Made by a program: the position numbers and the translations under genes
NCBI RefSeq assembly: GCF_000685075.1
Contig: NZ_BAYD01000038.1
Span: 29,191-93,190, forward strand
Direction of reading: 5' to 3'
DNA: 64,000 bases
Origin: Paraburkholderia oxyphila NBRC 105797
Lineage (GTDB): Bacteria > Pseudomonadota > Gammaproteobacteria > Burkholderiales > Burkholderiaceae
The notes under the pieces: generated by a model
What the model saw: only the letters and a program-made list of their open reading frames with translations
Database searches by the model: none
Told to the model about the DNA's origin: nothing
Shown: positions 57,495 through 64,000 of the stretch, one piece after another
Numbering within the stretch: the stretch's first letter is position 1
Layout: every line of letters begins with the position of its first letter

Positions 57495-59909
57495 ATGGCA
57501 ATGGCAAAGACTACAGGCGGAAAAAAGGCGACAGGCAAAGGCTCGACGGAGCCGACCAGCAAGGTCACGCAGGCCCAGGACGTCCCACCCGCCAGTTCCC
57601 GCCGCGAGGCGGTAACCGCCAGTCATGAAGTCCCCGCAGTCCGGAAGAAAGCCATGGCTGCTTCGGCCGCGCGAGCGGCGCCAACACGTGCGGCGAAAGC
57701 CGCGACTCACCCGGCAACGAAGCGGTCCGGTGGTCCGAGTAGTGCAAGGCAAGTGCCTGCCGTTGCGGACGATGCGGCAGAGCGCGAGGCTCCAGTATCC
57801 ACGGTTCAAGAGGCTGATGTCCAGCAGCCGCGAGTCGAGACTACAGCCGGTACGGCGAACTCCATGACGAAAAAGCTGAATGAAGTGTCCGTCGATGACG
57901 ACGCAAACCAGAGCGAAGAGAGCACGCCCACCGCGGGCAAGGGTGAGAAGACCACCCGTGCGCGCGACCGGCGAGCGAAGGAAAAGGCGCTGCTGAAAGA
58001 CGCGTTCGCGTCATCGCAGCCCGGGACCGTCGAGGAACTCGAAGAGCGCCGCAACAAGTTGCGCGCGCTCATCAAGCTTGGCAAGGAGCGCGGCTACCTA
58101 ACCTACGCGGAAATCAACGATCACCTGCCGGACAACTTCACCGAGACCGAGGCGATCGAAGGCATCATCGGCACGTTCAACGACATGGGCGTGGCCGTCT
58201 ACGAACAGGCGCCCGATGCCGAAACGCTGCTCCTGAACGACAACGCGCCCAACGCTTCTTCGGACGACGAAGTAGAAGAGGAAGCGGAAGTCGCACTCTC
58301 CACCGTCGACTCCGAATTCGGCCGCACGACCGACCCGGTGCGCATGTACATGCGCGAAATGGGCACGGTCGAGCTGCTGACGCGCGAAGGCGAAATCGAA
58401 ATCGCCAAGCGTATCGAAGACGGCCTCATGCATATGGTCATGGCGATCTCCGCTTGCCCGACCACCATCGCCGACATCCTCTCCATGGCCGAGCGCGTGG
58501 CGAACGACGAGAGCCGCGTGGACGAGCTCGTCGACGGCCTGATCGATCCGAACGCCGAGGACACCGACGGCTTCAATGCGAAGGAAGCCGAAGAGATCGA
58601 AAACGAGGTGGAAGAGGACGAAGAGGACGAGGACGAAGAGGAGGAGGAAGAGGACGACGGCGCGGCCCAGGCGACGGCCAACGCGGCGCAGCTCGAAGCC
58701 CTCAAGCGCGCCTCGCTCGAAAAGTTCGCGCTCATCAGCGAGTGGTTCGACAAGATGCGCCGCGCGTTCGAGAAGGAAGGCTACAAGTCGAAGTCCTACC
58801 TGAAGGCGCAGGAAACGATCCAGAACGAGCTGATGTCGATCCGCTTCACGGCGCGCACCGTCGAGCGCCTGTGCGACACGTTGCGCGCACAAGTGGACGA
58901 AGTGCGCCAGGTCGAGCGCCAGATTCTGCACACGGTCGTGGACAAGTGCGGCATGCCGCGCTCGGAGTTCATCGCGCGCTTCCCGGGCAACGAAACCGAC
59001 CTCGAATGGTCCGACAAGATCGTTGGCGAGAATCACGCCTATAGCGCGATTCTCTCGCGCAACATCCCGGCGATCCGCGAACAGCAGCAGCGCCTGCTGG
59101 ACCTGCAGGCGCGCGTGGTGCTGCCGCTGAAGGACCTGAAGGAAACCAACCGCCAGATGGCGGCGGGCGAACTGAAGGCGCGCCAGGCCAAGCGCGAGAT
59201 GACCGAGGCGAACCTGCGTCTCGTGATCTCGATTGCGAAGAAGTACACGAATCGCGGTCTGCAGTTCCTCGACCTCATTCAGGAAGGCAACATCGGCCTG
59301 ATGAAGGCGGTGGACAAGTTCGAATATCGTCGCGGCTACAAGTTCTCGACCTACGCGACGTGGTGGATCCGCCAGGCCATCACGCGCTCGATCGCGGACC
59401 AGGCGCGCACGATCCGCATTCCGGTTCACATGATCGAGACGATCAACAAGATGAACCGCATCTCGCGGCAGATTCTGCAGGAGACGGGCCTCGAGCCGGA
59501 TCCGGCCACGCTTGCCGAGAAGATGGAAATGCCGGAGGACAAGATCCGCAAGATCATGAAGATCGCGAAGGAGCCGATCTCCATGGAAACGCCGATCGGC
59601 GACGACGACGATTCGCATCTGGGCGACTTCATCGAAGACAACAATACCGTTGCGCCAGCGGACGCCGCGCTGCATGCCTCCATGCGCGATGTGGTGAAGG
59701 ACGTGCTCGACTCGCTCACGCCGCGCGAAGCGAAAGTGCTGCGCATGCGCTTTGGTATCGAGATGAGCACCGATCACACGCTCGAGGAAGTCGGCAAGCA
59801 GTTCGACGTCACGCGCGAGCGGATTCGCCAGATCGAAGCGAAGGCGCTGCGCAAGCTGCGTCACCCGAGCCGCTCGGACAAGCTCAAGTCGTTCCTCGAA
59901 GGGAACTGA
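57495..59909 (+). CDS. rpoD: Primary sigma factor sigma-70
   Basis: An 804-residue RpoD, much longer than the 613 of E. coli. Residues 1-130 are a basic Ala/Lys/Thr-rich extension before region 1.1, and a very acidic stretch (EEDEEDEDEEEEEEDDG) lies near residue 370-390 in the non-conserved region. Region 2 (YKFSTYATWWIRQAITRS) and region 4 (TLEEVGKQFDVTRERIRQIE) are canonical. The start at 57495 is chosen, with AAGGGCGG upstream; a second ATG is at 57501. Confidence 0.95.
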   Translation: MAMAKTTGGKKATGKGSTEPTSKVTQAQDVPPASSRREAVTASHEVPAVRKKAMAASAARAAPTRAAKAATHPATKRSGGPSSARQVPAVADDAAEREAPVSTVQEADVQQPRVETTAGTANSMTKKLNEVSVDDDANQSEESTPTAGKGEKTTRARDRRAKEKALLKDAFASSQPGTVEELEERRNKLRALIKLGKERGYLTYAEINDHLPDNFTETEAIEGIIGTFNDMGVAVYEQAPDAETLLLNDNAPNASSDDEVEEEAEVALSTVDSEFGRTTDPVRMYMREMGTVELLTREGEIEIAKRIEDGLMHMVMAISACPTTIADILSMAERVANDESRVDELVDGLIDPNAEDTDGFNAKEAEEIENEVEEDEEDEDEEEEEEDDGAAQATANAAQLEALKRASLEKFALISEWFDKMRRAFEKEGYKSKSYLKAQETIQNELMSIRFTARTVERLCDTLRAQVDEVRQVERQILHTVVDKCGMPRSEFIARFPGNETDLEWSDKIVGENHAYSAILSRNIPAIREQQQRLLDLQARVVLPLKDLKETNRQMAAGELKARQAKREMTEANLRLVISIAKKYTNRGLQFLDLIQEGNIGLMKAVDKFEYRRGYKFSTYATWWIRQAITRSIADQARTIRIPVHMIETINKMNRISRQILQETGLEPDPATLAEKMEMPEDKIRKIMKIAKEPISMETPIGDDDDSHLGDFIEDNNTVAPADAALHASMRDVVKDVLDSLTPREAKVLRMRFGIEMSTDHTLEEVGKQFDVTRERIRQIEAKALRKLRHPSRSDKLKSFLEGN

Positions 59910-60032
59910 TGTTGGGTTGAGATGGGAGCGAGACGCAGGTAACGACGTATCTATGGCGCTTATTTTGCGTTCAGTTGCGTGCGTCGGATAGGCAGGCTGG
60001 TGTGGTTCGTGTAGTATGTCGGCCTGCCGTCG

Positions 60033-60066
60033 AAAAGCCCGGCCTCAGTGTAGACCGGGCTTTTTT
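60033..60066 (+). terminator. Rho-independent terminator after rpoD
   Basis: AAAAGCCCGG and CCGGGCTTTT pair over a 12-base loop, followed by a run of T. Confidence 0.85.
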
Positions 60067-60093
60067 GTTGACTTTCGCTCGTTGTAGCTTCGT

Positions 60094-60181
60094 GGGCCGG
60101 ACGCCGTGTTGGTTGCAGGCAGTGGACTCATAATCCACCGGAGAAATCCCGTCGTCGGTTCGAACCCGACCCGGCCCACCA
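60094..60181 (+). tRNA. tRNA with CAU anticodon and class II (long variable arm) fold
   Basis: An 88-base tRNA including an encoded CCA. Acceptor arms are GGGCCGG and CCGGCCC with discriminator A. The anticodon arm is GTGGA-CTCATAA-TCCAC, giving CAT at 60129-60131. The T arm GTCGG-TTCGAAC-CCGAC is canonical. Between anticodon and T arms lie 15 bases that can pair as CGG/CCG: a class II variable arm. CAU would normally mean Met or lysidine-modified Ile2, both class I. Identity is therefore uncertain (Ile2 or Met by anticodon, Leu-like by shape). Confidence 0.88.
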
Positions 60182-60755
60182 TTCTCCATTCCACCAGGAT
60201 CGCGGGTGCTCTGTGCCGTTAAGCATAAAGTGGCCACCTGGACAGGTTAAGGGGCATCTCGAAACGGCTGCTGCTATCGACTGCCGCTTTCTCGATTGAC
60301 GTTTCGAAACGTTATCAACTTTACTCTCCGTATAGTTTGATGCATAACGCGACCACTGCGTCGTGATAAATGGCTTCATATTTTCAGATTCGGAACAGAT
60401 TCGGGCTACGTTTATGCTGATTTCGAACGCTTCGTTGTTATCGTTGTGAAATGTGTCGCGTATAAATGTTTGGATCTGCGAGGCGGAATTATTTCCTTTG
60501 ATCTGTTCAATCGCATAAATCTGGAATAAATACTGACTATTTTAATGTCTTTCAAAATAATTTGACTGCGAGTTAATCGCCTGATATTTTCTGCGCGACT
60601 TCCTGCCGCTCGCATATTGCGTAGTGTTTAAGCGGGAAAAGTGCCATGGTCAATTTAAAACAGTATCAGCGAATTTCTACCGAGTAGCAGGTCGTGAACT
60701 TTCCCGCTATCCAGCGTATATTTATCGGCGCCCTCCCGTCGCAGAGCCCCGCCCA
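60182..60755. other. AT-rich spacer after the tRNA
   Basis: About 570 bases with much lower GC than the rest of the window and no convincing gene; short open frames have no recognisable product. I see no integrase and no clear second copy of the tRNA 3' end. It looks like the decayed edge of an inserted element. Confidence 0.45.
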
Positions 60756-61254
60756 TTCAGACTATACTGGCGCGCCTCCCAAACCGAACTTTCCAGTTTA
60801 TTGTTTCTGCAACGGCTGGACATGCGCGAGGACCTTTGCGGGGGCATAGAGGGAAGACTTTCCTGCATCTCGACCAGCAACGGAATTCCGCTCCAGAATT
60901 TCCTGGGCCAGCCGGTGACTATCCAGTTGGTGACGGATACTGGCACGCTGCAGCCAATCTGCGCGATCGTCACGGACGCGCATGAAGGAGAGTCCGACGG
61001 TTCACTTGCGGCTTATCAACTGGTCGCACGCTGGATATTATCCAGACGCTGGTCCGTGTATGGCGGTCGAGAAGCAAGATGCTTGCGGCTACGTTTGATA
61101 TTGACGTGTCGCGTCTTGATGCTTCGAGGATGGATTCACCATGACGCAGCGTCTGCTTTTTTTTCGCCCCAATACCGTTCGCGATGCAATTTCGATTCTG
61201 GAGCGTCGCGTCGATATGCGGATTTTTCGCACCCAAAGCTGTTCCTGCGTTTAA
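60756..61254 (+). pseudogene. Shattered vgrG (type VI secretion spike) remnant
   Basis: Three pieces of a VgrG N-terminal domain lie in three frames. Piece A (60756-61031) includes GIPLQNFLGQPVTIQLVTD, then GTLQPICAIVTDAHEGESDG and SLAAYQLV, the first VgrG barrel. Piece C (61031-61144) reads LDIIQTLVRVWRSRSKMLAA. Piece B (61177-61240) reads VRDAISILERRVDMRIFRTQ, which in an intact VgrG should come between A and C. The order is therefore A-C-B. No C-terminal needle is present. It is non-functional. Confidence 0.78.
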
Positions 61255-61537
61255 CGAGAACGGAAACTTCGTTCCCTCTAACCCCGACAGCCTCGTGGGC
61301 CTGCTGGTTACCCGGAAGGATCGCGTTGACCGGATGATCCGGCCTTATACGGTCGACACGGATGGCACTATCGACAGGACCAAGACGCAGTATGACGTCG
61401 TGAAGCTGTCGAACTCCTATTGGAAGGAACAGCGTGCGTATGTGGGCCCCTGCATTGGCGGTGCCGCTTGTCTGATCGCGCGGCGAAACCTGATTCGACA
61501 AGTCAAAGAGGCGCGCCATCGGGCGAGCGCGCCCTGA
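61255..61537 (+). pseudogene. Unrecognised coding remnant after vgrG
   Basis: An open frame continues from about 61184 to a stop at 61537, with plausible protein text such as NPDSLVGLLVTRKDRVDRMI and TKTQYDVVKLSNSYWKEQ. I do not recognise a family and see no proper start. Given the vgrG debris it may be what is left of a spike-associated effector or immunity gene, but this is only context. Confidence 0.35.
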
Positions 61538-61898
61538 TTGGCGTTAGTGGTATGCCGTAGTAGCCGAAGCGCTTCCGCATCTCGATCAGGAAAACTGTCG
61601 AGAACGATCTCGTCCGTGAAACCGATGAATTCATTGTGACCCCAATTCGCTGAAAATTTGCTGCGATAGGGGTGAGGACACGCGGGTTGCGTGCGGATAC
61701 GAAGCGGGCCGCAACTCACGCAGGTCCCAAGTTTACAACTTCATTTTTGTCTGATCGTCCCTCACAGTGGCGGCGCGGATCTCGCTGATGCACTGTTTGG
61801 GCGCCGGCTCCAATAAGGGAAATTCCGGCTAGGCGCGAGGGTATCAAACAAGGTTTACTTCGATCAAACAATTTTTGACCGCAATTTATGTTCTTGAT
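61538..61898. other. Spacer before the XRE-cupin gene
   Basis: 361 bases, AT-rich in the last 60. No gene or clear promoter is supported. Confidence 0.4.
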
Positions 61899-62474
61899 AT
61901 GGTTTCTAGAAGTGGGGGGCAGGACCCGGCTGCGTCAGCGTTCGGCGAAAAGATCCGCGCACTGCGCCAGCGGCTGAACCAGACGCTCGAGCAGACGGCC
62001 ACGGCGGCCGGTATTTCCAAGCCGTTTTTGTCGCAGGTGGAGCGTGGTCTGGCTTCGCCGTCGCTGACCTCGCTCTCGGGTATTGCGCGGGCGTTGGGCG
62101 TGACGATGCAGTACTTCGTCGAAACGCCATCGGAGGAGCGTTCGGTCAAGCGCGGCGATCAACTGGAGTTTTTCGGCTTCGCGGATTCGGCGAATCTGTT
62201 TGCACGGCTCACGAATACGGCCGGAGGACGCCAGCTCGAATCGATTCTTGTGCGCGTGCCTGTGGGCAAGACGCGCTCGGAAGTCACGACGCACGCAGGG
62301 GAGGAGTTCCTCTATGTGATCGAGGGCGAAGTGTCGCTGGAGCTGGAAGGCAAGGAGTTTGTGCTGCACAGGGGAGACTCGGCGCATTATCAGTCCACGG
62401 TTCCGCATAGCTGGAGCAACAACGGAAGCAAGGAAGCGGTTGTCGTCTGGGTAGGGACACCGCGGCTGTTCTAA
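61899..62474 (+). CDS. XRE-family regulator with C-terminal cupin domain
   Basis: A 191-residue regulator. The XRE helix-turn-helix spans about 17-72 (FGEKIRALRQRLNQTLEQTA, then SKPFLSQVERGLASPSLTSL), and the cupin domain about 115-185 (THAGEEFLYVIEGEVSLEL, HRGDSAHYQSTVPHSW). Such proteins sense small metabolites (polyamines, amino acids, sulfur compounds). A TTG eight codons upstream is also in frame; the ATG at 61899 is preferred. It precedes a porin gene on the same strand by 142 bases. Confidence 0.88.
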   Translation: MVSRSGGQDPAASAFGEKIRALRQRLNQTLEQTATAAGISKPFLSQVERGLASPSLTSLSGIARALGVTMQYFVETPSEERSVKRGDQLEFFGFADSANLFARLTNTAGGRQLESILVRVPVGKTRSEVTTHAGEEFLYVIEGEVSLELEGKEFVLHRGDSAHYQSTVPHSWSNNGSKEAVVVWVGTPRLF

Positions 62475-62616
62475 TCGGGGAGTGTAGGCCATGTCGAGAC
62501 GTCGGGTATTGCTCTGCATGGCATTGTAAGGATAACGAAATTACAGACCGTCATCCGCATTCGAATAAAACAAAACCCATTCCAATCAATCCAAAAATTA
62601 GATCACTGAAATACAG
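62475..62616 (+). promoter_or_regulatory. Leader of the major porin gene
   Basis: A 142-base A-rich leader without a standard AGGAG site near the ATG. No clear -35/-10 pair was identified. Confidence 0.35.
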
Positions 62617-63783
62617 ATGAAAAACAGCAAAATCAAGATCAGCGTTATCGCTGTTGCCGCTTTCGCAGCATCCTCGGCAGCAATGGCGCAGTCTTCGGTC
62701 ACCCTGTACGGCATGCTCGACGCAGGTATCAGCTACACCTCGAACGTGGGTGGCCACTCGCAGGTCGCCCTCGTTGGCGGTGCCTCAGGTTCGAACAAGT
62801 GGGGCCTCCAGGGTCAGGAAGACCTCGGCGGCGGCCTCAAGGCAGTCTTCAAACTCGAAAATGGTTTCAACATTGCCACAGGTGGCATCGGCGGCCAGGG
62901 CCCCATTGGCTCCTCGCGTTCGCTGTTCAACCGCCAGGCTTACGTAGGCCTCACTTCGGACCAGTACGGTACCCTGCGTATGGGGCGCCAGATCGACGCC
63001 GTGACGGAAATGGTTCAAGGCCTGACGGGCGACGCCATTTCGGCATCGACATTCTCGACCCCGGGCGACGTGGACAACAACGACAACACGACGAACCAGA
63101 ACAACGCGGTGAAGTACATTTCGCCGGTTTTCCACGGCTTCCAGGCTGAAGGCGCGTACTCGTTCGGCGGCGTTGCCGGTGCGATGGGTTCGGGTCAATC
63201 GTGGTCGGTGGCTGCGGACTACGCTCAAGGTGGTCTGACGGTCGCTGGCGGCTACTTCAAGGCTGCAAACCAGGGTGAGGCCGGCTGGCAGAACGCAACG
63301 GCGCAACCGTCCTTCGGTGGTGCACTGGGCTACCCGAGTTCGGGCTACTACGGTGGCAATGCGTTCAAGAGCGCGGGCATCGCTCAAGTCGCTGGCCAAT
63401 ACCAGTTTGGTCAGTACACGGCTGGCCTGCGGTACTCGAACGCTCAATACCAGGGCAACGATGGGCAAGCGTCGATTCACTTCAACGTGATCGGTGGCCT
63501 TCTGCAGTACCAGGCAACCCCGGCGCTGTCGCTGGCTGCCGGATACACGTATGTCTACGGTTCGCAAGCCACGCCTGAACAAGCCGCTGAGGGCCGCACG
63601 ATGGCTTCGATCAACCAGGTGTCGCTGGGTGCTACGTACGCGCTGTCGAAGCTCACCTCGGTCTATGTCATGGGTGCCTACGTCCATGCTCAGGGCGCTC
63701 AGGCTTCGGCTGCTGACTTCGGCAACACCGCGTCGGGCGGCAACCAGGTGCAAGCCAACGTTGGCATGTACCACCGGTTCTGA
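62617..63783 (+). CDS. Gram-negative porin, major outer-membrane type
   Basis: A 388-residue trimeric porin. The signal peptide ends AAMA (about residue 24), the mature protein starts QSSVTLYGMLDAGISYTSN, and it ends YHRF with a terminal Phe. Strands such as NKWGLQGQEDLGGGLKAVFK are typical of the Burkholderia OpcP/Omp38 type. Codon use is less extreme in GC than in neighbours, as in highly expressed genes. The XRE-cupin gene upstream may regulate it. Confidence 0.93.
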   Translation: MKNSKIKISVIAVAAFAASSAAMAQSSVTLYGMLDAGISYTSNVGGHSQVALVGGASGSNKWGLQGQEDLGGGLKAVFKLENGFNIATGGIGGQGPIGSSRSLFNRQAYVGLTSDQYGTLRMGRQIDAVTEMVQGLTGDAISASTFSTPGDVDNNDNTTNQNNAVKYISPVFHGFQAEGAYSFGGVAGAMGSGQSWSVAADYAQGGLTVAGGYFKAANQGEAGWQNATAQPSFGGALGYPSSGYYGGNAFKSAGIAQVAGQYQFGQYTAGLRYSNAQYQGNDGQASIHFNVIGGLLQYQATPALSLAAGYTYVYGSQATPEQAAEGRTMASINQVSLGATYALSKLTSVYVMGAYVHAQGAQASAADFGNTASGGNQVQANVGMYHRF

Positions 63784-64000
63784 TCGCAGGTTCAGAAGCC
63801 CGGGTAGTGGACACATTACCCAGACAAAGAAAGCCCCGCTAGTGAACGGCATCTCAAGCCAAAGTGGTCGATTTCGGCCCTTTGGCGCACCGGAACGACG
63901 ATCTGTTTGTCTACGATGATCGCGTCCAGACGGTGGGTTGCTGTGGGGCGCCCCGGCTGTTGCAAGATCGCTGTACGCCGGCTCCGGCTGGCACCGAATC
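63784..64000. other. Right edge of window
   Basis: 217 bases after the porin. GGGTA/TACCC around 63801-63820 is a small inverted repeat. No gene can be supported before the window ends. Confidence 0.35.

Noticed and set aside
60128..60379. Minus-strand open frame running through the tRNA
   Set aside because: It contains the AGSGSNRRRDFS-type text that arises whenever a tRNA gene is translated on its opposite strand; it is a known artefact.
60412..60615. 67-codon minus frame in the AT-rich spacer
   Set aside because: No ribosome site, no recognisable motif, and composition expected of random AT-rich DNA.
61417..61719. Minus frame reading FIGFTDEIVLDSFPDRDAEA, considered as a transposase fragment
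   Set aside because: The resemblance was too weak, no inverted repeats or DDE residues were found, and it overlaps the better-supported plus-strand remnant.
60182..64000. Intact genomic island with attL/attR at the tRNA
   Set aside because: No integrase and no second copy of the tRNA 3' end could be found in the window; only decayed remnants are visible.

Overview
The window is high-GC chromosomal DNA from a betaproteobacterium, almost certainly Burkholderiaceae (Paraburkholderia/Burkholderia/Caballeronia type). The evidence is the gene content (BPSS1780-family and DUF3563 proteins, Gram-negative porins of the Burkholderia type, a GMC/cytochrome c dehydrogenase like the Burkholderia FAD-glucose dehydrogenase) and the order rpsU-yqeY-dnaG-rpoD-tRNA. 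All assignments come from reading the sequence; no database search was run.

Layout. 1-11.9 kb (minus strand): a tightly packed alpha-glucan/trehalose operon, glgE > treS-maltokinase > glgB > glgX > treZ (treZ is cut by the window start). It joins the GlgE (maltose-1-phosphate) route of glucan synthesis to branching, debranching and trehalose release. 12.1-16.7 kb: a broken DUF1345 gene, then a three-gene FAD/Fe-S/cytochrome c sugar (or alcohol) dehydrogenase complex. 16.8-19.9 kb: a PPP-type phosphatase, a RES-Xre toxin-antitoxin pair and a secreted cationic protein built on 15-bp/pentapeptide repeats. 20-28.5 kb: LysR/tautomerase, a polyphosphate set (PPK2, YdcH-like, CHAD), ModE, a PAP2 protein, a PHB depolymerase behind a PhaR-like palindrome, and DUF3563. 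28.5-36 kb: BPSS1780 protein, thrB and DUF2782 protein; amn; two unknown membrane genes; a split ChrA transporter divergent from its LysR regulator. 36-54 kb: LOG protein and polA head to head, NDH-2, dienelactone hydrolase, sulfurtransferase, Rieske oxygenase, xseB-ispA-dxs (isoprenoid), folE2, a porin, tsaD, a HI0933-type flavoprotein and a tandem universal stress protein. 54-60.2 kb: the macromolecular-synthesis cluster rpsU, yqeY, dnaG, rpoD, followed by a tRNA. 60.2-64 kb: a less GC-rich accessory strip with a shattered, reordered vgrG remnant, an XRE-cupin regulator and a major porin.

How the parts work together. In the first operon TreS isomerises trehalose to maltose, its fused kinase makes maltose-1-phosphate, GlgE polymerises it, GlgB branches it, and GlgX/TreZ return glucan to free sugar and trehalose. 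Overlapping stop/start codons (glgE/treS, treS/glgB) suggest translational coupling. PPK2 beside a CHAD protein, and the PHB depolymerase nearby, point to storage-polymer metabolism. The xseB-ispA-dxs block is also coupled by an ATGA overlap.

Most unusual points: a second, apparently dead GH13 domain at the N-terminus of GlgE; an 88-nt tRNA with a CAU anticodon but a class II (long variable arm) fold after rpoD; the vgrG debris next to that tRNA; the RES-Xre pair with a start-codon-overlapping palindrome; and several well-formed palindromes in promoters of the PHB depolymerase, ChrA/LysR and Rieske genes.
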